Source: Plantago elongata
Lineage: Eukaryota > Streptophyta > Magnoliopsida > Lamiales > Plantaginaceae
Length of the DNA: 64,000 bases
Assembly (NCBI GenBank): GCA_036897095.1
Contig: JAYMSP010000205.1
Coordinates: 1-64,000 of the forward strand
Direction of reading: 5' to 3'
The notes beneath the pieces are model-generated. The model saw only the letters and a list, made by a program, of their open reading frames with translations, searched no databases and was not told the origin of the DNA. Below, piece after piece: positions 12,808 through 24,080 of this stretch. Each line of letters opens with the position of its first letter. Within the stretch, counting starts at the first letter, position 1. The position numbers and the translations under genes were made by a program.

Positions 12808-14127
12808 ATGTCTTCATATATAATCCAAAACTACATTCTATCGTCGTCTAGTTCCAATGACGATGCAAAGCAACCCCCAACTTGAAGTCATTACGAAAGT
12901 TCCACATCAAACACTCAACCCAATTACTACACCCATGCTACCCAACTCATTAAATAAGTCGTTCCTATTCTACTCACCCACACCGAGCAATCTCAATCCC
13001 GTCCAAGGCGGTCGGGATATACCCGCAAGTACATTGATCAGGACAGGGAAACATTTGCGAACCATCTCGAGCGTGATTACTTTGTTGAACATCCTACATG
13101 GGGGGCGGTCAAGTTCCGACGTCATTTTAGGATGGCAAGGCCATTGTTTATCCGGATCGTGAATGCTTTGGAGCAACATGATCCATATTTTCAACAACGT
13201 CCGGATGCACTTTGGCGTTTGGGTTTCACGGGCAAACAAAATGCACTTCTGTGATGCGTCGACTTGCTTATGGTGTATGTGCAGACATTGTGGATGAGTA
13301 CACACGAGTTGCAGAGTCTACTGGTCTAGAAGCTTTACGACGTTTCTGTGATGGTGTTGTATAAATATTTTGCCGGACGTATATGAGAAGTGTCAATGAT
13401 GAGGATGTTCATCAGTAACTCGAGGTGAACAGGGCAAGAGGTTTCCCCGATATGCTAGGAAGTATTGATTGCATGCATTGGCAATGGAAGAATTGTCCTT
13501 CTGCTTGGGAGGGTCAATTCCAAGTAAAGAACAAAAAATGCACGCTTGTTTTAGAAGCGGTTGCATCTCAAGATACTTGTATTTGGCAATCTTTATTTGG
13601 TGTTTCAGGAAAGTTGAATGATATCACGGTGGTTGAAAGGTCACCCGTGTTCGACGAATTGCTACAAGGTAAAGCTCCCCCCGTTAACTTCAGTGTTAAT
13701 GGTCATGAATACAAAATGGGGTACCATATAACATATATTATATATTCGAAGTGGGCAACCTTTATGAAATCGATTAAGGGGCCAATTACTCCAAAAACAT
13801 GCTAAGTTTGCTACTTGTCAAGAGGCAGTCCGAAAAGACGTTGAACGTGCTTTCGGAGTTCTACAATCGCGCTTCAAAGTGATTAAGAATCCATCATTGG
13901 CCCATACCCGAAAAGATCTTGCTAAAATCATGAATTGTTGTACTTGTTTGCACAACATGATAGTGGAAGATGAGCGTCACTTATATCTTAACTACAAAGA
14001 TATCATCCGTGAAATACGAGAAGATGTAGAAGAATTAGGCATCGCAATAACAATGATTATGTGTTCGAGCGTAGGGATTTCGTCATCAATTCAATTGAAG
14101 GCTATTTGCAGAGAAGGGCTGATGTAG
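12808..14127 (+). pseudogene. Harbinger transposase (HARBI1-like, DDE superfamily), broken
   Basis: The encoded nuclease would cut and rejoin the transposon ends. The probable start is the ATG at 12808, followed by a Ser-rich N-terminus. A first-domain stretch reads RRHFRMARPLFIRIVNALEQ in a frame that closes near 13254. The next stretch, RLAYGVCADIVDEYTR, lies in another frame and is followed by stops. GSIDCMHWQWKNCPSAW (first catalytic Asp) and GKLNDITVVERSP (second Asp) lie in 13425-13805. The third acidic residue is in RKDVERAFGVLQSRF near 13840. At least four stops or frame changes separate these pieces, so the gene cannot make an active enzyme. The order and spacing of the three catalytic positions fit plant PIF/Harbinger transposases. 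Confidence 0.85.
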
Positions 14128-14513
14128 AAGGTCGAGACGTTCATCTCCAGCTGCAATAGGACATGATATAACATGTTTGGTCTATTAGTGGTCATATTCC
14201 TGAGTAGTTGTTTTGATATTTCGTTGCTTATGTTGATTATTTTAATGTATTGTACTTTCATGTATTGGTTTGTTTCTCAATATTTCATGTATTGTACTTT
14301 TTAATTTCAATAAAATATCCCTTTTCATTTGAAGAAAGGAAACATTACAACATTCGAACAGTGCAACATTAAAGAAAATCCTTAGATTTAGTAATAATAC
14401 AACAATTAACTAAACACTAGCAACAAAGGGGTGATTTGTGGTGCTCAATTGCTTCTCAGGTCACAGGTATCTTCGCATGCATCACAATCGATGTCTTTCA
14501 ACTTCGGGGTGAT

Positions 14514-15050
14514 TTATTGTCCACGAGTTGCGTCGTTCTCTGGATCAACACATACACATGTCCTGAAAAGAACATGGAGTTGGGCCCATAGTGGTTCATC
14601 AACAACATAGTACCAGATTGCATGACAATCGATTCCCATGATCTCTGCCCAAGCCTCCAAGTTTACTCGATTTCTACCACCCGCGAATTTTGTGCAGCGA
14701 CGTCGATGTTTTGGACGCTCGTCGTCCCAAGTGAGGATTATACTAAAGGTAAAGAACCTTGAGTATAGCTTCTACATTTCAGCCTTCATTTATGCTAAAG
14801 AGTAGTAGGCATTATTCCACTGAAGTTGAGACAAAACCCTCTGCAGGGCTTCATCCTGCTTGTGAGGATAACACCAAGTGTCAGGCTCATTTTTCCTCAT
14901 CAAATTGTGAACCCTGAAGTAGACATGGTGCTTCTTCACCATCACATCGTACAACAAGAAGTCTTGGTAGTTTTGAGCAGCTTTCTCTTGTGCCGGCGTC
15001 CAAAATTGTGCAGCTGAAATCACCGGCTTCCACATCGAACTAGAGGACAT
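14514..15050 (-). pseudogene. Second reading frame of the Harbinger element, broken, unrecognised
   Basis: It begins MSSSSMWKPVISAAQFWTP at 15050, just after a CT/A-rich leader-like sequence, and runs to a stop near 14790. A different frame then carries WDDERPKHRRCTKFAGG and continues to a stop at 14514. The two pieces look like one protein interrupted by a frame change. PIF/Harbinger elements usually carry a Myb/SANT-like accessory protein next to the transposase, and the aromatic and basic composition would suit that, but I cannot match a specific domain. Its convergent placement 390 bp from the transposase remnant supports membership of the same element. Confidence 0.45.
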
Positions 15051-15740
15051 CTTGAAGAAAGAGTGTTTGTTTAAGATTTAAAATTGAGTTGAAGATTGTG
15101 AGGTAGATAAGAGTAATACTGAGGGGGTATTTATTGTGAAACAAGTCCAAATTCAAGTTAGAATTGAACCTCCAAATACAGATGAAATTAAGATTCACAT
15201 TGGAATTCAATTCTTGAAATGGAGTTCTATGTTGCAATGCCAGACATCCGGTGGGAGTTATGGTACCTATCAATATAAAGAGCAAACAAGAATGTACCAA
15301 TGTCATAATTCATAGATTTTCTCCTGATTTTTTCATTCTAATATATCCTCAATCAAATAACTCAAAAATGAGTTTTAGATTAATTTCAACTTCTAAACAC
15401 TCTTAGAATATGTTAAACTTGTTAAAAAAAAATAATAATTAAAAGCACTATTCATGGTCGTCCGGATGACCCACTAAACAAGATTTCTTACTGCAATAGT
15501 CATCAAAGTAGTCATCTTCAATGACCTACACTATTCACGGTCAAGTGAATGACCCACTGTGAATGGTCTAACGAAACTTTTGTTAAATAACAAATTGGTT
15601 ATGGACTGAAGTGTAGGATTTCTAACTGGAAAGAACCGGCTAATTGGTTAATCTGTGATCCAATGGAGAATCACTTTTACATTCCTTTGGTAAATATTAA
15701 AATGATTGTGGAAGGTATCGAACATATATGAGTCTAGAGT

Positions 15741-16641
15741 AGGCATGCAAACGAGCCGAGCTTTTTTCGAGCAACTCGAGCTCGAGCTCGAAAAAAGCTC
15801 GAAAAAAGCTCGGTTCGACGAGCTCGAGCTCGAGGTTTTTTTAAAGCTCGACTAAACTTTCGAGCCGAGCTTGAACATCATAAAGCTCGGCTCGAAAGCG
15901 CGTCGAGCAGCTCGATTACATTTTTAATTAATTTAATTTACACACACACACCAATTAATAAACTCCAAAACCAAATCCCTAACAATATACCATTTCAATT
16001 CATTCTCTACAACCTCCTCTCCCAAGTGCTAAATAGTAGCTTTTTACTCTTTCACAGTTCAAAAGTTCACAACAACATTCACCACCTATTCCTCCAGCCT
16101 CATTGCACCACCGAATCTTCCTCCTCCATCCTACGGACCGCCGACCACCGTTTCTGCCTCCTCCATTCCACCGACTGCCCACTTGTTCAAGCCTCAAATA
16201 TAGCTGCTCCGCCTCCATAATCGATCTAGAGCCGCCGGCCACCATAACTTACACTCTCCCAATACTGACTCCATAAGTCGATTTAGATCCACGACGTTGT
16301 ACTTCCATTTCAACCGGTCACCGGAACTTCTAACACTCTCCCACCATCGACCACCCACTTTCCTTCACTTTACTTTTATATAAGTTGAAACCTTCATAAA
16401 AAGGGAGAATACTTGTTAACAGAAGAGTGCTTGTTGGATTATGGAGTATTTGGGGACTGGGAGACTTAAATATCATAAGAAATCGTGAATAACATTGTAT
16501 TTTTACTTGTTTCATTTCGAGCTAATTTTCGAACTTTTTGGTTAAATTACTTTTGAGCTTGCGAGCCGAGCTATATCGAGCCTTCGAGTTTTAAATTATT
16601 AATAAAAATAAATAAATAAAGCTCGCGATCCGAGCTCGAGT
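15741..16641. mobile_element. GAGCTCGA-rich non-autonomous element
   Basis: The left part (15741-15920) starts with GGCATGCAAACGAGCCGAGC and is packed with GAGC, CTCGA and AAAGCTCG words. The right part (16515-16641) has the same words, ending in CGATCCGAGCTCGAG. The middle (about 15960-16330) is C-rich and unlike either end. Many copies of a short subterminal motif in both orientations suit a non-autonomous DNA transposon, possibly hAT-like, but target duplications were not resolved. The middle resembles a captured 5' leader or N-terminal gene fragment, with no long intact frame. Confidence 0.55.
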
Positions 16642-16944
16642 AAAGGTAATTCTTTTGAGCTAGTACAGTGAGCGTTGTTGGACAGCCCAAGTAAAGTCCA
16701 ATAAAGAGCCCGCACAATTTCGTTCTGGAAGAATCCTATATTACCAAACCGCTCAAGGGTTTTGTCTCTCTCAGTAGTCTCAGCAAAAATTCAGCTTCGA
16801 TCTCACAGTAAGCTAATCAATTCCCTTTTCTGCTCCTGATTTATACATATCTTCATTCATTTGCTCGATCGCATGTTATCTACAGTGAAACGATTTGAAT
16901 TTGCTTCGATTCATTTGTCAATTAGGTCACTGAAGCGCATAACA

Positions 16945-18843
16945 ATGGCTCGAGTGTATGTTGGGAATTTGGATCCGCGTGTCACCGAGAGAGATTTGGA
17001 GGATGAGTTTCGTGCTTACGGTGTTCTCCGGAGGTGTTTTTCTCTTCCTTTGTTCTCTGATTGTTGTGTTGCGTGTTTGTTTTTGGGTTGTAATTTGTCG
17101 ATTTTACAAATGGTTTTGTTCTCGTATTGGTTGGATTTGTTTCGTTTGAATAATTTCGATACGATGACACAGTGTTTGGGTAGCTCGGAGGCCACCTGGT
17201 TATGCATTCATCGAGTTTGATGATCGCCGCGACGCTATGGATGCTATTCGTGCATTGGATGGTATGTTTGAACGAGATATGATAAATGTATCTAATATTG
17301 TTAGGATTGTTGTCTTCAATTCTTTATAATCTTGATTCCTGTGTTAGCTTTTTCGGTTATTTAGCTCGAGGCTAATCTGTTAAGTTTGGAGTTTTTGAAA
17401 GTCAATGTGCTGCCATCTGGGTGGGGGTTTTCAGTGGAAGCCGTCTGAATGTTTCTTGGTACTAATTTATTTTAACAGGAAAGAATGGCTGGCGTGTGGA
17501 GATTTCTCACAATTCCCGTGGAGGTGGAGGTGGCCGAGGTGGTGGTGGACGTGGTGGTGGGGATGATTTAAAATGTTACGAGTGTGGTGAACCTGGTCAT
17601 TTTGCTAGAGAGTGTCGCAACCGTGCTGGATCTAGAGGATATGGAGGTGGGCGCCGCAGGAGTCCCAGTCCTCGTAGAAGGAGAAGTCCGAGCTATGGCA
17701 GGAGGTTTGTTTCTATTTAGTTAATGTGGATACTGTGTTACGCCGTTCAGTCCTCAACATAAGTTAGCTTATCTTAAAAATACTAATATGGGTTAAAAAG
17801 AACTATAATATTAACTATACATACTTGTTGGCTGTTGCACTTGCACGCTTAGATCAGTCGGGCGTAATTTGCGGATTTTGCTGCAATATACTTCTACACA
17901 TTGTACAGGAGGTTTTTCTTTTAGGAGTGTTTGCTTTTCATAACTTCTGATTATGTTACAAGACATTAAGTTGCAATCGCAATAGAACCTCTTTTATCTC
18001 ATACTGGAAAACAATTGATCTTTAGTAACTAATGGTTTTATCCTGTCTCCTGCCCTGCCTCAGTAACTTGTCAAATGTAATCTTTCGACAAATCAATGAC
18101 TCCTAATTACAAACGTAATAACTTTAGAGTTCTTTTGGGTAGTGTGAAAAACCAACTCATCACTTGTATTATCTGGATCTAAAGAACCAGCTAATGGCTT
18201 TCCTGTTGAGTACTTGAGTTTTGTTATTTTCCTTTTGGCTAAATCAGTTTTGGACTTTTTGTCAAATTCCTTCTGTTCATTTTTCTGGCTTGTATTGCAA
18301 CACGTGTAACATATTGCTTCAGGAGTTTATCACCACCACCAGCTTATGGAAGAAGATCGCCACCTCGCCGGCGCAGTATATCACCTCGTCGCTACAGCAG
18401 GTCTCCACCACCCTACGTCCGTGGTGGTCATGTGGATTCACCACCCTATGCTAAAGGGTAAATTGTTCACTTTCTAATTCTGTTGCATTCATTACAAGCC
18501 ATGGTACACGAAAACTGTATTGATAATCGTTGTCAAGTAACTTGTGCCAATGTCCCTGTTATTATTATTTTTTGCAGTTAATTGAATAAATAGGGATGTA
18601 GGTGTAGTTTACGTTTCTTACAGTTGCATATGCCATTAAAATCCAGTTTTGGTCTTATGTGTAATCTTTTGTCTCAATGCCTACAGCATATCACCAAGAC
18701 GTCCCCGCAGCAGGTCACCTGTATACCAGCGAGGTCGTCGCATGTCACCATATGCAAATGGGTACGGAATTTGTTCAAACTAAAAATCTATACCATCTAA
18801 TGTCAATATATCAACTTACAGTTTATACTTCTGCAGAGCTTGA
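16945..18843 (+). CDS. RSZ22: RSZ22-like SR splicing factor (RRM plus one CCHC zinc knuckle)
   Basis: A plant RSZ-type SR protein that binds pre-mRNA and helps define splice sites in the nucleus. Coding exons: 16945-17033, 17173-17261, 17479-17704, 18323-18457, 18687-18761, 18837-18843, giving 206 residues (about 200 in Arabidopsis RSZ22). The RRM occupies residues 1-70 with RNP2 VYVGNL and RNP1 GYAFIEF. A Gly-rich hinge leads to a CCHC knuckle at 92-105 ([14 protein letters not shown]). An RS domain follows with many SP, RS and SPRR units. The ATG is fixed by [21 protein letters not shown] 5'-UTR intron from about 16808 to 16925 is likely. The last coding exon adds only Ala and the stop. Retention of the preceding intron would give a short alternative C-terminus. 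A transposon lies directly upstream. Confidence 0.95.
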
Positions 18844-20796
18844 TGCTGAATCTGGTGAAGAATCTGGGCTTCCGAAGTGACTATGGATGTGATGTACTCT
18901 ACTAGGATTGGAAGGAACAACTTTTATGGATATTATGCAGTGATGGTATTAGTTCACTCCAGTGCTGCTTAGCTGTCAGAGTGATGCAGTGCACTATATG
19001 CTCGTTATGTTTTCTCAAGTCGGCTTAAGACCTGGAGGTTTTGTTACATTAAGAATTTATCCCGTATTACAATCAGTATTTTCCTTTTAAGTTTCGTTGC
19101 CTCTTCTAAATGTTTTATGTTTTTTTGTTGTTTCTGAGGTTTGAATGACAACTTCGTGCCTCTTACTGGTAATGACTCATGGTTTATCTTCGAACATCAG
19201 TCATCTGCATCACCAAGTGTACTTAGTGTCAATGTGCTACTTCCTTCGTATTTTAGTTCGCCTGCTGAATGCTCCAGAGCTTCATAATCTTTGCTCAACT
19301 TTATGTAAGCACAGATCCTCCTAGGACCACAGCTGCCTTGAGTTGGTTGCTACTAGATAATCGAAGAAGTTGCGGCTTAGGCAAGTGGGGTTTAGAAGTA
19401 GTGGGTTTTCTTCCGCTTGATGACTTAAGTGGATGCTACTCTGTGATAGTGCGATCAATTAAGTGCAATTGAGGTCACATCTAAAACTACTACCTCTACT
19501 AGTACCACTCGTCAACTAGAAAACATCTGTGTGCCTGCTACTATACCCGGTGAATGGCTTATTTTTGTTGTTTAAGATTAAGAGGTTAGTTCACCTGTGA
19601 GTCTGCCGTGTGATTCAGGCTACAGACCAGCTCTTAATGGATTTCCTGATGAAAGTGAATGGATGACAAGTTTAGGGGCGAAGTAACTTCTATTTAAGCC
19701 AAAACTCAAGGAGGTGCTGCAAATACTGCGTGTAGTGAAATTTCGAAAAAAACAAAGTAAGGATTTTTACCGAGGTAGAATTGGGGATAAAAGGTACAAA
19801 TTAAAAGGTGGAAAGTTGAGAATTGAGAATTGAGATATTGGAGTTATAAGTCTGATGAGAAGTGTATGATACTGGTCCCTCCCTACTTCTTTGTGATTTT
19901 AGTTTTAAGTGAAGCAGCTCAGCGTGTTGTCTCTAGAAGCAACAGTTTCGGGTCCTTGTTCATGGTATTCCTTTTGTGGTCTGATTCACCGGCACTAATA
20001 TGAACATGCTCAGGTCTGGCTGCGCTGCTGTCTGTAGCAATTGTAGGTGCTTTTAGTCATCTGGCTTCTTGAGAGGCTTCATTAAAGCAGAGGGTAGGGT
20101 TGGTCTCGAAACAGCACAATGTGCAACATGTTTCTTTGATTTTGAATTTCGTTTTCAAATTTCCGTAGTTATTTGAGTTTGTTTTTTTTGCAAGGGGTGC
20201 CTATTCTCCTTCCGGATCATGTTAATAATACATCAATTCAGGTCTCAGTCCATTAGTCTGAAACCCTCTATTATTGAAACCTGCTGGTTAACTTGTGAGT
20301 GCAAAAACATGTTATCTTTGGGAGATCCTTGAGGATGAATTTGTCAAGTTCTGAAACATAAGCTTATGATGCTGGTTTATTTTCTTGGACAATCTCATTT
20401 TCTCACTGAAATGATATTCTTGGTTTCTGGGGTGAATATTTTGGTACTTCTACCAAGGCATCTTACCATTGCTAAATTCCAAGTTTTCTTCAATTCATAT
20501 GTGAGCATCTCTATATTCCGACCAAGACCTTCCTAGTAGAGTAACAATTTACAATTAAGATATAAAACATGAAAAATGTGATTTTTGTGGGCTAATGCTG
20601 TAAAAGGTGTAAAATAAGTTTTTTTATTGTTTGTTGGAGCGTGCTGGAGTGACTTCATTCTCTTAGTTATATGGAGTTCTATATAATATTTAAAAATGAT
20701 AATTGTATGAAATTATATAAAAATGATAATTGTATGAAATGGATGTATGAATTTGTCCGATACATTAATAGTCAATAAACACTTTAGTTGTTATTA
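18844..20796. other. RSZ22 3' region and intergenic sequence
   Basis: The first few hundred bases are the likely 3' UTR. Up to about 20.6 kb the base composition stays less AT-rich than other gaps, which could mean a long or spliced 3' UTR, but no conserved frame supports another gene. A 26-bp tandem duplication (AAAAATGATAATTGTATGAAAT core) lies at about 20692-20740. Confidence 0.45.
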
Positions 20797-21007
20797 CTCT
20801 TTCCGTTCTGTTAAAATGAAATAATTTGATGCATGCTTTTAAGAAAAATATGTGATCTGTAACTAAGAATGAGTTTGAGATAGAAAATTAGATGTGCTTT
20901 AATAACATGTGGTTAAAAATGAATTGTATTGTGAAGGTTATAAATGAAAAATTCACTTTGTTAGTATGTCGTAAATGGAAGTATGTTATATTTTTAGCGA
21001 GATGGAG
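20797..21007. mobile_element. Stowaway-like MITE (Tc1/mariner type), 211 bp
   Basis: The left end CTCTTTCCGTTCTG and the right end AGCGAGATGGAG are degenerate versions of the Stowaway terminal inverted repeat (consensus CTCCCTCCGT...). TA dinucleotides flank both ends at 20795-20796 and 21008-21009, as expected from TA target duplication. It is non-coding and AT-rich inside. Confidence 0.6.
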
Positions 21008-22371
21008 TATTTCTTATGAAAAAGAATGGTTTATGTGGTGATATACTAATGGACTTTTATATATTACTGGCCTCATAGCATTAAGATTTTCCGTTCATTG
21101 AAGTACCAATTGAAATTTCAAACAACCAAATGCACTTAGGTTGGTAATGCTATGTTATCATCGTCTACAATTATCTGTTGAATACTAATGGTGTAAATGG
21201 TAAAGGGGCATGAGTTTAAGCACATCGCTGGGAGACTGTTTCCTGAAAAAGGATTCGATAATGTTTGATCGGATTAGTCGCATGTAGAGAATATCTGAAA
21301 AAATATTGAAATTTATAGAATATAACATAGAAGTAGAGTTGACTAGACATATTTTACTTGAACTGAAATAGTTTGTAGACGAAGAAAATATAATCTAATA
21401 TGTATGAGCGTGAACTTTTTGAAAGAGAGAGTATTTATGCAAACCACATTATATACTACTTCCGTTTCAGCTTCATCTTTTCGTATTTTATTTTGGTCCG
21501 TTCCAACTTCATCTTTTTATTCCTTAACACTTCGTCTGGTTGGGTTTAAGCCAGCTTTAGGGACGATTGAAGTTCAAAATATCCGGTCACATTTTTCGGT
21601 GGGATTTTGGGGGATTAGCTATCCGGATTTATGGGGACGAACATTAATGTGATTGGTCGAAATAATCTATGAGGGAACGAAATTTGATTGTGGAGAAATT
21701 CAAGAATTTGTTTAAGATTCAATCTAATTAAAATTAGTTCATGTGCAACTGCTTTTGTTGTGGGCCCATTGTGGCAAATGTGCTAATATCTATTTTGGGT
21801 TTTTTGTAAATTCAAATAACGTAAAGTTTGTCAAAAATATTTATGTTCAATATTAAAATAATTTAGCGTTGTATTATTAATTAAAAAAATAAAAAAATTA
21901 ATTTTATTTCAACATATTTCTTTAAACAAAAAGTCAATCATAAACCTCACTCAAATTCATGTTTTTTTGTCTTTCAGTACTATATAAAGTCATAATATTT
22001 CCCTTGTTTTAATAATAAACTACAATTTGTGATAAAATGGACAATTTATAGAAGTGGAGTTTGCAAATAACTCAACAAAGTTAAATGCATCCAACTAAAC
22101 GCCATACAATAAAAATGGTCTTACCCTAAATACAACTTTAGCCCAACACAAATAAGTGAACCAAACTGAAATTCAAGCCGGAAGCCAGAATAATTGTTTG
22201 GGATCACAATTTAGTGTTTTTAACCTCAAAATGAAGCCCAAACACGGCGGACCAAATACAGACTTAAGTAATAATTCGCGATTTATGTCATTCGAAATTC
22301 AATTTCCCTCTCTCAGGATTCTTCTTCAACAAGCTTTCGATCCCTCTCTTTACTGTTTTCCGATCTAAAAA
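21008..22371. other. Intergenic sequence with one MITE remnant
   Basis: The segment is AT-rich with no supported gene. At 21455-21530 the words CTTCCGTTTCAGCTTCATCTTT and CCGTTCCAACTTCATC resemble a second copy at 45033-45100, so both are remnants of one MITE family. From about 22290 to 22371 the sequence is CT-rich and resembles a 5' leader for the gene-like unit that begins at 22372. Confidence 0.45.
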
Positions 22372-23451
22372 ATGACGAGATCAAGTAAATCTGCTGCAAA
22401 CAAGGAAGAATCGAAGCCGAAAATCACCAAAAATGCTGCAAAAAGGAAGAAACGAAACCGAAAATCCCCAAATCTGATAAAGGTACAAAACTAATCCATT
22501 TTTCTGCATAATTTTGGTTAGTTTCATGTTCAATGCGTGTTAAACTCACATGCATGTGTGTTTCAGATCCAATATCACTCGAATTTAGTTAGTTCCATGT
22601 TAAACATGTGTGTTCCTAGTTTTAGATTCAATATAACTCAATTTTAGTTAGTTTAATGTTAAACATTTATTTGCTAGTTTCAAATCCATGGATATTATAC
22701 CGGTTTCATGAACTGTGTGTATACTGGTTTCATGACTTCTATTATGCTGGTTTCATCACTTATGTTATGCTAGTTTAGTGACTTCTATTATGCTGCTGGT
22801 TTCATGACTTTTATTATGCTGGTTTTATGGACTCAAAACCTAGTTTCATGACGATTGAAACTAGTTTCATGATGATTAATGATAGTTTCAGGTTCATGAA
22901 GCTAGTTTCATGTTCAGATTCATAAAGTTAGTTTCATAATGATTAAGGATAGTTTCAGGTTCATTGAGTTAGTTTAATGATGATTAAAGCTAGTTTCATG
23001 ATGATTAATGATAGTTTCAAGTTCATGAAAACTAGTTTCATGATGATTAATGATAGTTTCAGGTTCAAAAAGCCTGATTCAGGTTCGTAAAGCTAGTTTC
23101 ATGACTTCTATTATACTGATGGCTTCATGACTTATGTTATACTAGTTTCATGACTTATGTTATACTAGTTTCATGGGCATTTGATTGTTTGCATGTATTG
23201 ATTCAAGGAAAATAAAAAGACACGGAGACAACATTCAACCGTGGAGATTTGAAGAGATGCTTAGTGTATCTAAAAACTCAACACTTTCAGAACATGTAAC
23301 TGGCCTCGATAAAATACAATTCAAGGTGTTATTCCAAAAGCTAAACAATGACGAGGTGGACCCCATGTTTTTCACAAAGAATATGGCAGATCTGAAACTA
23401 GTTTCATGTTGGACTGATATGTATATTTTGGTTAATATCAGAAATGTATGA
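22372..23451 (+). pseudogene. Degenerate gene-like unit of unknown family
   Basis: I do not recognise a family. An ATG at 22372 opens a Lys-rich exon to 22482 (MTRSSKSAANKEESKPKIT...), after a leader-like CT-rich run and before a GT donor. Inside this exon a 39-bp unit is tandemly duplicated. The second copy lacks one base, so KEESKPKI becomes KEETKPKI only in the next frame. A second open stretch at 23185-23451 contains NIQPWRFEEMLSVSKNS and a hydrophilic C-terminal part. Its sequence is less AT-rich than the flanks. Motif arrays lie on both sides. It could be a decayed host gene, or cargo of a Mutator-type element whose ends I cannot find. Confidence 0.35.
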
Positions 23452-24080
23452 ATACTCCGTTTTATGGTAGTTTGATAAATATATGAATACTATGTAATTT
23501 TATGGTAGTTTCAAGTGACTTTATTCTAGTTTAAATATCATTTGTATTAATTTTTTTTCCCAAAAGCTAGTTTCACGACCACACAAGCTAGTTTCATGGA
23601 CTAAAAAGCTAGTTTAATGATGATTAAAGCTAGTTTAATGATGATTAATGATAGTTTCAGGTTGAGCCAGTTTAATGAGGATTAAAGCTAGTTTCATGAT
23701 GATTAATGATAGTTTCAGGTTCATTGAGCTAGTTTCATGATGATTAAAACTAGTTTCTTGATGATAAATGCTAATCTCATGGTTCTAAAACCCTGGAAAA
23801 GAATGGTGAACCTTAAAAAAACACTCAATTTCAAAACCCCTTATGAGAGCTACGATCTTAATTGGGTTTAGGGTACACCCGTCCTCAACCCTAAATCCTA
23901 TTTAAGCATTTTTCGGGCCTACAATAATAGTTTCAACATAGAAAGTACTAGTTTCTTGATGGTTAAAGCTAGTTTCATGATAGTTTCAGGATAATTGAGC
24001 TAGTTTCATGATGATTAAAGCTAGTTTCAGATCCACCATGAGTATCTACTCTACCAGCAACACTGAAACTAGTTTCAGAT
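22515..24080 (+). repeat. Array of more than 40 TAGTTTCATG-type motifs
   Basis: Variants of GCTAGTTTCATGATGATTAA and ATAGTTTCAGGTTCATGA, plus a subtype CTGGTTTCATGACTTCTATTATG, repeat at irregular 15-45-base spacing from about 22680 to 23180 and again from 23390 to 24070. Looser relatives start at 22515. I count roughly 45 copies of TAGTTT(C/A) or close variants. All are in the same orientation. The array interleaves with the gene-like stretch at 23185-23451, whose 3' end itself carries CTAGTTTCATG. Irregular spacing argues against a simple satellite and for repeated slippage and recombination of a two-part unit. Confidence 0.85.

Larger units (their letters stand above)
12420..15561 (+). mobile_element. 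PIF/Harbinger DNA transposon, decayed
   Basis: The element is identified from a plus-strand transposase remnant with the Harbinger DDE motifs, and a second reading frame on the minus strand in convergent arrangement, as two-gene PIF/Harbinger elements can have. The left part (12494-12607) contains two strong inverted repeats. Exact ends are uncertain. A sequence resembling a terminal region with CACTGTGAATGGTC followed by TAA, the usual target trinucleotide, sits at about 15555-15571, but I found no matching left terminus. The limits given are approximate. Confidence 0.7.

Noticed and set aside
12423-12851. Plus-strand 142-codon frame before the transposase
   Set aside because: It crosses the hairpin block and an AT-rich leader-like stretch. 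The transposase start at 12808 lies in another context.
22515-24080. CRISPR-like reading of the TAGTTTCATG array
   Set aside because: Spacing is irregular, spacers are themselves repeats, and this is a plant nuclear sequence without cas genes.
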